Source of the DNA: Gammaproteobacteria bacterium
GTDB taxonomy: Bacteria > Pseudomonadota > Gammaproteobacteria > JACKNK01
Length of the DNA stretch: 64,000 nt
Assembly (NCBI GenBank): GCA_024234955.1
Contig: JACKNK010000002.1
Location: 124,001-188,000, forward strand
Direction: 5' to 3'
Every line of letters starts with the position of its first letter. Position 1 is the stretch's first letter. Below, piece by piece: positions 26,026 through 34,548 of this stretch. The notes beneath the pieces were generated by a model that saw only the letters and a program-made list of their open reading frames with translations, did no database searches and was not told where the DNA came from. The translations under genes were made by a program, and so were the position numbers.

Positions 26026-27105
26026 TCAGTCGGCGAGCGCGGCCAGCTGGTCGGCCTGATATTCCGCGAGCAGGGGGTCGATCACGGGATCGAGATCGCC
26101 CGCGCTGGTGATGTCGTCGAGCTTGTACAGGGTCAGATTGATGCGGTGGTCGGTGACCCGGCTCTGCGGGTAGTTGTAGGTGCGAATCTTCTCGGAGCGG
26201 TCACCGCTGCCGACCAGATTGCGGCGGGTGCTGGCTTGCTGTTCGGCCTGCTTGTCCTGTTCGGCCTTGAGCAGCCGGGAGGCGAGCATGTTCATCGCCT
26301 TCGCCCGGTTCTTGTGCTGCGAGCGTTCTTCCTGACACTCGACCACGGTGCCGGTGGGAATGTGGGTGATGCGGATCGCCGAATCGGTCTTGTTGATGTG
26401 CTGCCCGCCCGCGCCCGAAGCGCGATAGGTGTCAATGCGCAGGTCGGCGGGGTTGATGTCCGGGGCCTCGACCTCGTCGATCTCCGGCATCACCGCGACG
26501 GTCGCGGCGGAGGTGTGGATGCGACCCTGGGTCTCGGTCGCCGGAACACGCTGCACCCGATGGGCGCCGGATTCGAACTTGAGCCGGCCATACACGCCCT
26601 GACCGGTCAGGCGGGCGATGATTTCCTTGTAGCCGCCGTGTTCGCCATCGTGGGCGCTCATGACTTCGACCTGCCAGCGGCGACGTTCGGCATAACGGCT
26701 GTACATGCGGAACAGGTCACCGGCAAAGATCGCCGCCTCGTCGCCACCGGTGCCGGCGCGAATTTCAAGATAGACGTTGCTCTGGTCGTGGGGATCGGCG
26801 GGGATCAGCAGGAACTGGAGCTCCTTTTCGAGCTGCTCGACACGGCCTTCCGCCTGGCGCAGTTCATCTTCCGCCAGATCCTTGAGTTCCGGGTCTGCGA
26901 GCATTTCCCGCGCAGCGGCAATATCCTCCTGTGCCGTCTGATAGCGGGCCCAGCCCTGGGCCACGGGTTCGAGCTGGGCATATTCCTGCGACAGGGTGCG
27001 GAACTGATTCTGATCGCCGATCACATCGGGCTCGGACAGCAATACAGCGACCTCGGCGTGTCGCTCCGACAGCGCCTCCAACTTGCCACGAATCGAGGCC
27101 TTCAT
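26026..27105 (-). CDS. prfA: Peptide chain release factor 1
   Basis: RF1 terminates translation at UAA and UAG. The 359-residue protein carries the catalytic GGQ in SGAGGQHINKTDSAIR near residue 232, methylated by PrmC. The tripeptide anticodon PAT region lies in the preceding superfamily segment around DINPADLRIDTY. The ATG overlaps the hemA stop as ATGA. Usually prmC follows directly; here other genes are interposed. Confidence 0.98.
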   Translation of the reverse strand: MKASIRGKLEALSERHAEVAVLLSEPDVIGDQNQFRTLSQEYAQLEPVAQGWARYQTAQEDIAAAREMLADPELKDLAEDELRQAEGRVEQLEKELQFLLIPADPHDQSNVYLEIRAGTGGDEAAIFAGDLFRMYSRYAERRRWQVEVMSAHDGEHGGYKEIIARLTGQGVYGRLKFESGAHRVQRVPATETQGRIHTSAATVAVMPEIDEVEAPDINPADLRIDTYRASGAGGQHINKTDSAIRITHIPTGTVVECQEERSQHKNRAKAMNMLASRLLKAEQDKQAEQQASTRRNLVGSGDRSEKIRTYNYPQSRVTDHRINLTLYKLDDITSAGDLDPVIDPLLAEYQADQLAALAD

Positions 27106-28364
27106 GAATGCGAGTCGGGGATGTTCAGCAATACCCTCGCGGTATCGATGATCTCGACGTGATCCTGCTCAAAGGCCTGGCGCATGCTGATGCAGGGCGC
27201 ATGAATGAGCTTGTTGGTGAGGGTGTTGGCCAGTTGTTCGATCACTTCGTCGGTCGGGTGCCCCGCTGCGAGCTGACGACGCGCCTTGGCGAGCAGGTCG
27301 TCGCGCGTGGTTTCCGCCTGCTGGCGATAAGCGCGGATGGTCTCGGCGCCGCGCATGATGCGCAGCCAGCCCATGAAGTGGCTGACCTGATTGCCGATGA
27401 TGTCTTCGGCCTGTTCGGCGGCCTCCTGGCGGGTGCGCAGGCCTTCCTGCACGACTTCCTGAAGGTCATCGACGGTATACAGGTAAACGTCTTCGAGCTT
27501 GCCGACGTCGGCGGCGATGTCGCGCGGGACCGCGAGATCGACCATAAAGACCGGACGGTGTTTGCGCTTCTTGATCGCCTTTTCGACTTCCGGGCGATTG
27601 AGCACGGTGTTCGGTGCGGCGGTCGAGGCGATGACGATGTCGGCTTCGTGCAGATGCGCGGGAATTTCGTCCAGACCGATGGCGTAACCGTTGAATTCGG
27701 CGGCCAGCAGGCGTGCGCGATCGACACTGCGATTGGCGACGATGACGTTGCCCAGGCCCGATTCCTTCAGATGGCGGGCCGCGAGTTCGATGGTCTCGCC
27801 GGCGCCGATCAGCAGTGCGCTCTGATCGCTCAGGTCACCCAGGATCTGCTTGGCGAGACTGACGGCGGCAAACGCCATCGACACCGGGCTGGAGCCGATC
27901 GCGGTTTCGGTGCGTACCTGTTTGGCGACCGAGAAGGTGTGCTGGAACAGGCGCCCGAGCACCTGGCCCAGGGTTTCGGCATCGTTGGCCTGTTGATACG
28001 CCTGCTTGACCTGGCCGAGGATCTGCGGCTCGCCCAGGATCATCGAATCGAGGCCGGAGGCGACCCGCAACAGATGACGCACGGCCTCGTCGTCACGATG
28101 GAAATAGACGTAGGGCGAGAGGCTTTCGGTATCCAGCGAATGGAAACGCCCCAACCATTCGATCACGCCACGCTCGTCGTCCTGTTCGGTCCCGTAATAG
28201 AGCTCGGTGCGATTGCAGGTCGAGATGATCGCGGCTTCGGCAACGCCGTCCAGTCCACGCAGTTCACGCAGTGCATCGCGGTGACGATCCGGGCCGAACA
28301 CGACCCGTTCGCGAATCGCGACCGGTGCGGTCTTGTGATTGATGCCGAGCGCGCAGAGCAGCAT
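27102..28364 (-). CDS. hemA: Glutamyl-tRNA reductase
   Basis: First committed enzyme of the C5 haem pathway; reduces glutamyl-tRNA to glutamate-1-semialdehyde with NADPH. The 420-residue protein has the catalytic Cys in IISTCNRTELY near residue 50, EPQILGQVKQAY near 115, and the NADPH loop LLIGAGETIELAARHL near 185. The ATG at 28364 is divergent to the phnN-like gene by about 105 bp, which holds both promoters. Confidence 0.97.
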   Translation of the reverse strand: MLLCALGINHKTAPVAIRERVVFGPDRHRDALRELRGLDGVAEAAIISTCNRTELYYGTEQDDERGVIEWLGRFHSLDTESLSPYVYFHRDDEAVRHLLRVASGLDSMILGEPQILGQVKQAYQQANDAETLGQVLGRLFQHTFSVAKQVRTETAIGSSPVSMAFAAVSLAKQILGDLSDQSALLIGAGETIELAARHLKESGLGNVIVANRSVDRARLLAAEFNGYAIGLDEIPAHLHEADIVIASTAAPNTVLNRPEVEKAIKKRKHRPVFMVDLAVPRDIAADVGKLEDVYLYTVDDLQEVVQEGLRTRQEAAEQAEDIIGNQVSHFMGWLRIMRGAETIRAYRQQAETTRDDLLAKARRQLAAGHPTDEVIEQLANTLTNKLIHAPCISMRQAFEQDHVEIIDTARVLLNIPDSHS

Positions 28365-28469
28365 GAAGGGGCCGTTAGACGTCCGAATTGGGCTGAAAAC
28401 CGCCGAATATTGCGGTATGGACTATATGAACACAAGGGAGCGCGGGGGCGTAGACAAGGGTTGATAACG

Positions 28470-29075
28470 ATGAGCGTCAAGCACGATTCAGCAAATCCGC
28501 AACGTGGCCGACTGGTCTATCTGATCGGGGCCTCCGGCAGCGGCAAAGACTCTTTGATGCGCTATGCCCGCAGCCGACTCGCCGATCAGCCCGTGCTGTT
28601 CGCACATCGCTACATCACCCGCGCGGTGCATGACGGCGCCGAGGATCACATTGTCCTGAGTGCGGAGGAATTTGCCTGTCGTCGCGACGCCGGGCTGTTT
28701 GCGTTGCACTGGCAGGCCCACGGCTTTGATTACGGAATCGGTATCGAACTCGATCTCTGGCGAGCGCGTGGCATGACGGTCGTGGTGAATGGCGCACGAC
28801 GCCACCTGCCCTCGGTCCGGCAAAGTTATCCGGATGCCGATGTGGTCTGGGTGAGCGCGAATCAAACGGTGCGCGCCGTCCGTTTGACCGCGAGGGCGCG
28901 TGAGACCACGAACCAGATAAGGGATCGTTTGAGCGTCGAGGTCGGAATCGAACCTGCATCGCATGACGCAGTCATTAACAACAATGGGCCCATCGAGCTC
29001 GCTGGGGATGCCTTGGTCGCATTTTTGATGCGAGTGCGTGGGGGCGTCCAAGCCCCGAGGGTGAATGGGGTATAG
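28470..29075 (+). CDS. phnN: PhnN-like ribose 1,5-bisphosphokinase
   Basis: Nucleoside-kinase-fold protein of 201 residues with P-loop LIGASGSGKDSLM near residue 18, the guanylate-kinase-like FAHRYITRAVHDGAEDH near 44 and WQAHGFDYGI near 78. PhnN makes PRPP from ribose 1,5-bisphosphate and normally belongs to C-P lyase clusters; no phn gene is near. The ATG at 28470 is the natural start; the frame upstream is antisense to hemA. In this window prs, the main PRPP synthase gene, lies 4 kb downstream. Confidence 0.85.
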   Translation: MSVKHDSANPQRGRLVYLIGASGSGKDSLMRYARSRLADQPVLFAHRYITRAVHDGAEDHIVLSAEEFACRRDAGLFALHWQAHGFDYGIGIELDLWRARGMTVVVNGARRHLPSVRQSYPDADVVWVSANQTVRAVRLTARARETTNQIRDRLSVEVGIEPASHDAVINNNGPIELAGDALVAFLMRVRGGVQAPRVNGV

Positions 29076-29133
29076 TCTGGCGCAGTGCGCCATGTGGTGC
29101 GTTTTGCACCCTTTCATGAGGTTTTTAACGCCC

Positions 29134-30915
29134 ATGCCGATGCCTTCCCGGCCGTTTGTGACATTGCTGCTCAGCGTTTTCGCGCTTACCCAGAATGCCT
29201 GTGTGAGCAGCGCGCCGCGTCCGGACGAGGCGCCCGTCGAACAAACCGAACGCACCCTGGATGAAGGGGGCGCGCCGGAGGCGGATGAGACCCATGTTTC
29301 GATCTCTCCCCCGGCGGCCAGGCCCGCGACGCCATTGACGCCGGAATTGGTATTCGATGTCCTGGTAGGTGAAATCGCCGGGCAGCGGGGTGATTTGAAG
29401 GTGTCCGTGGCGCATTTGCTGCGTGCTTCGGAGGTCTCCGGCGACGTTTCGCTGGCGCAGCGTGCCACCCGCATTGCCCTGCTCGCCCATGATTACAACA
29501 GCGCTTTGCATGCGGTGTTGCAGTGGATTGCGGTCGAGCCGGACAGCGAAGAGGCCATGCGCACGGCCTCGATCCTGTTCCTGCGCACTGGCAACGTCGA
29601 GCGGGCCGCCGGATACCTCGGTGATGTGGTCGCGCGTTCCGGAATCGATTCCGGACCGGTGTTCGACACCATGGCGGTGCAACTGATCCGCGAACCGAAC
29701 AAACCGGCTGCGCTGGGAGTGGCCGAGGCGCTGCTCAAGCGCTTCCCGGAAGACCCGAACGCAATGTTTTGTGTGAGTCGGGTGGCGTTTGCGGTCGGCG
29801 ATCGCAGCCGGGCCATCAGTGCGGCAGAACACGCCCTTGAGAAACGTGGCGAATGGGCGCGTGTGCGCGCCTTCCTGTCGCGGCTTTACGTTGCGGATGG
29901 CCGTGTGGAAGAGGGGCTGGCCGCGCTTAAAGCCGCGTTGCAGGACGATGCCGGCAACGACGAATTGCGCCAGGGTTACGCCCGCCTTCTGTTGGAAGCG
30001 CACCGCTACGATGAGGCGCGTGCGGAATTCAAACGGATACTCGATCACAACGAAGCCGACGCCGACGCGCATTATGCGATGGGCTTACTGGAACTGGACG
30101 CGGCACATCCCGACGACGCTGAAGTGCATTTCATGCGTTTGTATGAACTCGGAGAACGCTCCAACGACGCGTCCTACTATCTCGGTACCATCGCCGAAGG
30201 CAAGGAGCAGTGGCGCCGGGCCATTCGTTGGTATTCGGGCGTGCGGGGTGGCCAGTATCGTGCGGAAGCGCAGGTTCGGGAGGCGCGGGTACTCGCCAAG
30301 CAGGGGCATGTGGATGCGGCGGTAACGCGTCTGCAGACCATTCGGCGCATGGAGCCCTCGCTCGCCATCCGCTTGATCATGATCGAGGCGGATGTATTGC
30401 GGGATGCAAATCGCATGGACGACGCCATGGCCACTTACGACAAGGGCCTTGAAGAGAACCCGGATGATCCGGATCTGCTCTATGCACGCGGTCTGCATGC
30501 CGAACGCATGGGCCATCTCGATTGGCTGGAACGCGATCTGCGTCGCCTGATCGAAATCGAGCCGGAGAACGCGCACGCCCTGAATGCGCTCGGATATACC
30601 CTCGCCGACAACACCGATCGATACGCCGAGGCGCTCAGCCTGATCGAGCGGGCCTACAAGCTGCTGCCCGATGACCATGCGGTCATCGACAGCATGGGCT
30701 GGGTGCAATATCGCCTGGGAAATCTCGGGGCCGCGCTGGAATATCTGCAGCGCGCCGCCGAGTTACGGCAGGACGCCGAAATTGCCGCCCATCTTGGCGA
30801 GGTTCTCTGGGCCCTGGGGCGGCATGACGATGCCCGCGAGGTATGGCGCAAGGCGCTGGAAGAAGAGCCGGAAAGCAATCTGTTGATCGAGACCCGCAAG
30901 CGGTTCGAGAACTGA
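29134..30915 (+). CDS. TPR-repeat protein, probably envelope-associated
   Basis: A 593-residue protein made largely of tetratricopeptide repeats (residues about 110-585). It is the usual upstream neighbour of lolB in gammaproteobacteria. The N-terminus looks exported (RPFVTLLLSVFALTQNACVSS); if it is a lipoprotein the lipobox is TQNAC, which departs from the common L-A/S-G/A-C. I chose the ATG at 29134, with GAGG 12 bp upstream; 29116 and 29140 are alternatives. It probably scaffolds an envelope complex, but no partner is known. Confidence 0.82.
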   Translation: MPMPSRPFVTLLLSVFALTQNACVSSAPRPDEAPVEQTERTLDEGGAPEADETHVSISPPAARPATPLTPELVFDVLVGEIAGQRGDLKVSVAHLLRASEVSGDVSLAQRATRIALLAHDYNSALHAVLQWIAVEPDSEEAMRTASILFLRTGNVERAAGYLGDVVARSGIDSGPVFDTMAVQLIREPNKPAALGVAEALLKRFPEDPNAMFCVSRVAFAVGDRSRAISAAEHALEKRGEWARVRAFLSRLYVADGRVEEGLAALKAALQDDAGNDELRQGYARLLLEAHRYDEARAEFKRILDHNEADADAHYAMGLLELDAAHPDDAEVHFMRLYELGERSNDASYYLGTIAEGKEQWRRAIRWYSGVRGGQYRAEAQVREARVLAKQGHVDAAVTRLQTIRRMEPSLAIRLIMIEADVLRDANRMDDAMATYDKGLEENPDDPDLLYARGLHAERMGHLDWLERDLRRLIEIEPENAHALNALGYTLADNTDRYAEALSLIERAYKLLPDDHAVIDSMGWVQYRLGNLGAALEYLQRAAELRQDAEIAAHLGEVLWALGRHDDAREVWRKALEEEPESNLLIETRKRFEN

Positions 30916-30919
30916 TCCA

Positions 30920-31534
30920 ATGACCATCCGTTACCGGCTGACGACGGGCTTGATGGTCGTCCTCCTTGCGGGCTGCGCGACCAGCCCGCCGCCGCCAGAA
31001 CCCGTTGAAATGCCGGAGGTGATGCACCTCGCCGCTACGCATCAGCGGCGTGTGGCCGAAATCGGCAAATGGACGGTGAAAGGTCGGATCGGACTGATCC
31101 GGGGAGAGGAAGGCTGGCATGCCGGCCTGTCCTGGTCGCAGCGCGGTGCAGCCTACGAGATCGACCTGGACGGTCCGGTCGGTCAGGCGGCCCTACGCCT
31201 GATAGGCGACGATCAACTGATCACCCTGTTCCTTCCGGATGAGGCACCCATGAGTGCGGATACCCCCGAACGTCTGGTCCGCGATAATCTGGGTTGGGAA
31301 TTGCCGGTATCGGGAATGCGTTGGTGGATCAAGGGCCAGACGCAGCCGGATGCGAGCTCGGTCAATACGCTGGATGAACTGGGCCGTCTGCAGGAGATCA
31401 AGCAGGCCGACTGGAAAGTGCTTTTCCTTGATTACCAGAGCGTGGATGGCGTCGATCTGCCGCGCAAGATTCGTCTCGAACATCCTGAGTTGACCATCAA
31501 GCTGGTTCTGCATCAGTGGTCGTTGGGCGAGTAA
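30920..31534 (+). CDS. lolB: Outer-membrane lipoprotein receptor LolB
   Basis: Lipoprotein that receives lipoproteins from the periplasmic carrier LolA and inserts them into the outer membrane. The 204-residue precursor has a clear lipobox LLAGC with Cys at residue 19. Conserved stretches are WTVKGRIGLI and ARGW-like SWSQRGAAYEIDLDGPVGQ, followed by the interior LPVSGMRWWIKG. It is 4 bp after the TPR gene and 9 bp before ispE, the typical order. Confidence 0.93.
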   Translation: MTIRYRLTTGLMVVLLAGCATSPPPPEPVEMPEVMHLAATHQRRVAEIGKWTVKGRIGLIRGEEGWHAGLSWSQRGAAYEIDLDGPVGQAALRLIGDDQLITLFLPDEAPMSADTPERLVRDNLGWELPVSGMRWWIKGQTQPDASSVNTLDELGRLQEIKQADWKVLFLDYQSVDGVDLPRKIRLEHPELTIKLVLHQWSLGE

Positions 31535-31543
31535 CACGTCCCC

Positions 31544-32389
31544 ATGAGTTTTTGTGACCCGTGGCCCGCGCCGGCCAAGATCAATCTGTTTCTGCATATC
31601 GTCGGGCGCCGTCCGGACGGTTTTCATCTTCTGCAGACGGTGTTTCAGTTCGTCGATTGGTGCGACTGGCTGTCATTCGAGGTCAATGATTCCGGGGCGG
31701 TGACCCGCCGGGGCGGTCTCGCGCATGTGCCGGAAGACGCGGATCTGACGGTGCGTGCGGCGCGTTTGCTGCAAGCGGAAACCGGATGTCGGAAAGGTGT
31801 CCAGATTGCCATCGACAAACGCCTGCCGGAAGGCGGTGGATTGGGGGGCGGCAGCTCGGACGCCGCCACCGTGCTGGTGGCACTGAACCGCTTGTGGGAC
31901 CTTGAACTCGGCGTAGATCGGTTGGCAGAACTGGGGCTGAGCCTGGGTGCCGATGTGCCGGTTTTTGTCCGGGGCCATGCGGCGTGGGCCGAAGGTGTCG
32001 GTGAATGCCTCACGCCGGTCGAGCCGGAAACACCCTGGTATGCGCTGGTGGTGCCGGAAATAAAGGTCAATACCGGGCGTGTTTTTCAGGACCCGGAATT
32101 GACACGAAACACCCCCCTAACGACAATACGCGCCCTTTTGGACGGGGGTTCGGCAGGGATTGGTCATAACGACTGCGAGACGGTGGTGCGGCAACGTTAT
32201 CCGGAAGTGGATGCGGCCTTCACCCACCTGGCGCGATTCGCGCCGCCGCGCATGACCGGTACCGGCGCCACCGTGTTCGCCGCGTTCTCCTCCCGCGAAT
32301 CCGCGCAAGCCGCGATTTCGGACTTGCCAAAGACCTGGCAGGGAAGGGTGGCACGCGGCTTGAACCGGTCCCCGCTGATGGATCGTTGA
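31544..32389 (+). CDS. ispE: 4-diphosphocytidyl-2-C-methyl-D-erythritol kinase
   Basis: GHMP kinase of the non-mevalonate isoprenoid pathway. The 281-residue protein starts WPAPAKINLFLHIVGRRPDG, the family signature with the catalytic Lys, and has the ATP loop LPEGGGLGGGSSDAA near residue 97 and the C-terminal GTGATVFAAF motif near 238. It is followed by the tRNA-Gln region and prs, a conserved gammaproteobacterial order. Confidence 0.96.
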   Translation: MSFCDPWPAPAKINLFLHIVGRRPDGFHLLQTVFQFVDWCDWLSFEVNDSGAVTRRGGLAHVPEDADLTVRAARLLQAETGCRKGVQIAIDKRLPEGGGLGGGSSDAATVLVALNRLWDLELGVDRLAELGLSLGADVPVFVRGHAAWAEGVGECLTPVEPETPWYALVVPEIKVNTGRVFQDPELTRNTPLTTIRALLDGGSAGIGHNDCETVVRQRYPEVDAAFTHLARFAPPRMTGTGATVFAAFSSRESAQAAISDLPKTWQGRVARGLNRSPLMDR

Positions 32390-32398
32390 TCGAATTTG

Positions 32399-32467
32399 AA
32401 ATTTGAATATTGGGGTGTGGCCAAGCGGTAAGGCAGCGGCTTTTGGTGCCGCCATTCCCAGGTTCGA
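32399..32467 (+). repeat. 69-bp direct repeat, copy 1 (leader plus 5' part of tRNA-Gln)
   Basis: Exact 69-base copy of 32612-32680. It comprises a 12-base AT-rich leader (AAATTTGAATAT) and the first 57 bases of the tRNA-Gln gene up to GGTTCGA in the T loop. The start-to-start distance is 213 bp. The pair arose by duplication, and recombination between the two would remove the damaged copy. Confidence 0.95.
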
Positions 32468-32555
32468 CCGATTCGTCGGGAACGAATCGGGACCGCGAAG
32501 GCGGGCCCGAAGGGCGAAGGGCAGGATGCCCGTAGCAATCCTGGCACCCAAGCCG
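32411..32555 (+). pseudogene. tRNA-Gln(UUG) gene interrupted in the T loop
   Basis: Bases 32411-32467 match positions 1-57 of the intact tRNA-Gln downstream, including D arm and anticodon arm. After TTCGA the sequence breaks into a 70-base insert (32468-32537), then resumes as ATCCTGGCACCC (32538-32549) with AAGCCG in place of CAGCCA. The insert starts with a perfect hairpin, CCGATTCGT (32468-32476) with ACGAATCGG (32482-32490), contains a tandem GAAGGGC pair, and ends near a second hairpin GGGCA-GGA-TGCCC (32519-32531). The acceptor stem carries a C-to-A change that breaks a pair, and CCA is lost, so this copy should not make a functional tRNA. Confidence 0.85.
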
Positions 32556-32623
32556 CCGCAGGCGGGTTAGGGGGGGGCTGGATGCCGCCGGCTATGGAAG
32601 AAGAGGTTTGAAAATTTGAATAT

Positions 32624-32698
32624 TGGGGTGTGGCCAAGCGGTAAGGCAGCGGCTTTTGGTGCCGCCATTCCCAGGTTCGAATCCTGGCACCCCAGCCA
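32624..32698 (+). tRNA. tRNA-Gln (anticodon TTG)
   Basis: A 75-base gene that folds as a standard cloverleaf: acceptor TGGGGTG/CACCCCA, D arm GCC..GGC, anticodon stem GCGGC/GCCGC with loop TTTTGGT giving anticodon TTG, T stem CCAGG/CCTGG with loop TTCGAAT, discriminator G and encoded CCA. It lies between ispE and prs, the usual position in this lineage. It is the only intact tRNA in the window. Confidence 0.97.
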
Positions 32699-32827
32699 GA
32701 CCCGGATCACACGACGCTGCGTTACGCGCGAATGTGGTCACGATAAAGCGTCAACGTTGAAGTTGTACGACCCGATCCGTCGCGATGGCGCGGATGGGCC
32801 ACCGACCATCAAAACGGGAAGCCAGCC

Positions 32828-33784
32828 GTGTCCGACCGCAGGATGATCGTTTTTTCGGGTAATGCGCATCGCGCATTGGCCCAGGATGTCGCGAGTCGCT
32901 TGAATATGCCGCTGGGACGGGCCGTGGTGGGCCGGTTCAGCGACGGCGAGGTGATGGCTGAAATCATGCAGGACGTTCGCGGTGCGGATGTCTTCGTGGT
33001 GCAGCCGACCTGCGCGCCCAATACCAACGACAACATCATGGAGTTGTTGGTAATGATGGATGCGCTGCGGCGGGCTTCTGCGCATCGCATCACGGCCGTC
33101 ATCCCGTACTTCGGATACGCCCGGCAGGATCGCCGTCCGCGTTCTGCGCGCGTACCGATCACCGCCAAGCTGGTGGCAAGAATGGTGGGGGATGCCGGTG
33201 CGAACCGGGTTTTGACCATTGACCTGCATGCCGACCAGATTCAGGGCTTTTTCGATGTCCCGGTGGATAACGTTTACGCGTCACCGGTACTGCTCGGCGA
33301 CGTATGGCGCCAGAAGTACCCGAAGCTGATGGTGGTGTCGCCGGATGTTGGCGGTGTCGTACGTGCGCGGGCAATGGCCAAGCGTCTTGACGATGCCGAT
33401 CTGGCAATCATCGACAAGCGTCGCCCCAAGCCGAATGAGGCGAAGGTGATGAACATCATCGGCGATGTGCGCGGACGCACCTGTGTGCTGGTCGATGATC
33501 TTGTCGATACCGCCGGCACCCTGTGCCAGGCCGCCGCCGCGCTGAAGGATGCGGGTGCACTGAAGGTGGTCGCTTACGTGACCCACCCGGTATTGTCCGG
33601 TGCGGCGATCGACAACATCAGCAATTCGCGCCTGGATGAGCTGGTTGTGACCGATACCGTGCCGTTGCAGGATGCCGCGCGCGCCTGTCCGCGTATTCGA
33701 CAGCTGAGCGTAGCGGAGATGCTGGCGGAAACGCTGCGCCGTATTCACATGGAAGAATCGGTCAGTCAGATGTTTGTCGACTGA
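32828..33784 (+). CDS. prs: Ribose-phosphate pyrophosphokinase
   Basis: Makes PRPP from ribose 5-phosphate and ATP for nucleotide, His and Trp synthesis. The 318-residue protein has the ATP flexible-loop region YFGYARQDRRPR near residue 97, the divalent-cation site LTIDLHADQIQGFF near 130, and the PRPP loop VLVDDLVDTAGTL near 219. The start is GTG at 32828 with GGAAG upstream. The adjacent phnN-like kinase offers an alternative PRPP route. Confidence 0.97.
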   Translation: MSDRRMIVFSGNAHRALAQDVASRLNMPLGRAVVGRFSDGEVMAEIMQDVRGADVFVVQPTCAPNTNDNIMELLVMMDALRRASAHRITAVIPYFGYARQDRRPRSARVPITAKLVARMVGDAGANRVLTIDLHADQIQGFFDVPVDNVYASPVLLGDVWRQKYPKLMVVSPDVGGVVRARAMAKRLDDADLAIIDKRRPKPNEAKVMNIIGDVRGRTCVLVDDLVDTAGTLCQAAAALKDAGALKVVAYVTHPVLSGAAIDNISNSRLDELVVTDTVPLQDAARACPRIRQLSVAEMLAETLRRIHMEESVSQMFVD

Positions 33785-33836
33785 GTCCGCGCAATTTTGG
33801 TACCTGCCCCTGGTCGCGGGGGTGGGGATGTTGTCC

Positions 33837-33863
33837 CCGCCGGAATGTCCCGGCGGTTTTTTT
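33837..33863 (+). terminator. Intrinsic terminator between prs and rplY
   Basis: CCGCCGG (33837-33843) pairs with CCGGCGG (33850-33856) around AATGTC, followed by T7. It ends 17 bp before the rplY ATG, so it either terminates prs messages or attenuates rplY. Confidence 0.85.
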
Positions 33864-33880
33864 AACTGGAGCTACACAAA

Positions 33881-34522
33881 ATGTCTGAAGATTTCATCGT
33901 GAACGCCGTCGTTCGCACCGACAAGGGGAAGGGTGCGAGCCGCCGCCTGCGTCGTGTGGAAGGCGTCCCGGCCATCCTTTACGGTGGCCATAAAGATCCG
34001 GTCATGCTGACCCTCAAGTCCAACGAGGTGAAGAAGCATCTGGAGCATGAGTCCTTCTATTCGCACATTCTCAGCGTTGCCTTTGACGGTGTGACCGAAA
34101 AGGCGGTGCTGCGTGCGGTGCAGCGTCATCCGTCCAAGCCGGTGATCATGCACATGGACTTCCAGCGCGTCAGCGCTGACGAGAAGCTGAGCATGAACGT
34201 GCCGCTGCACTTCGTGAACGAAGACACCTGCCCGGGCGTCAAGGCCGGCGGTCTGGTCAGTCACACCGTGACCGAAGTTGCGATCGTCTGTCTGCCGAAG
34301 GATCTCCCGGAGTACATCGAAGTTGACATGAGTGCGATGAACGATGGCGACGTCATCCACCTGTCCGATCTGGTGATGCCGAACGGTGTCGAGATGCCGG
34401 AACTGGCCCTGGGCGAGGAGCACGACCACCCGGTCGTCTCCATCCATATCCGTAATGCCAGCGCCGACGACGAGGCGACGGACGACGGTGAAGCCGCAGC
34501 CAGTGAAGGCGACGAAGACTGA
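33881..34522 (+). CDS. rplY: 50S ribosomal protein L25/general stress protein Ctc
   Basis: Binds 5S rRNA in the large subunit. The 213-residue protein is the long two-domain Ctc form: an N-terminal L25 domain (GKGASRRLRRVEGVPAILYGG) and a C-terminal TL5 domain (VPLHFVNEDTCPGVKAGG ... VDMSAMNDGDVIHLSDL), with an acidic tail rich in Glu and Asp at the end. TGGAG precedes the ATG. Adjacent to pth as in most gammaproteobacteria. Confidence 0.96.
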   Translation: MSEDFIVNAVVRTDKGKGASRRLRRVEGVPAILYGGHKDPVMLTLKSNEVKKHLEHESFYSHILSVAFDGVTEKAVLRAVQRHPSKPVIMHMDFQRVSADEKLSMNVPLHFVNEDTCPGVKAGGLVSHTVTEVAIVCLPKDLPEYIEVDMSAMNDGDVIHLSDLVMPNGVEMPELALGEEHDHPVVSIHIRNASADDEATDDGEAAASEGDED

Positions 34523-34548
34523 TCCCGCCCAATGCCCGGGGCGAAATC

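Noticed and set aside
27108..28469. Long plus-strand frame running into the phnN-like gene
   Set aside because: The upstream 450 codons are antisense to hemA; a natural ATG at 28470 begins the PhnN-like part.
32468..32537. Group I or archaeal-type intron in the tRNA-Gln copy
   Set aside because: At 70 bp it is far too short for a group I intron, bacteria lack the bulge-helix-bulge splicing system, and the acceptor stem of this copy is damaged.
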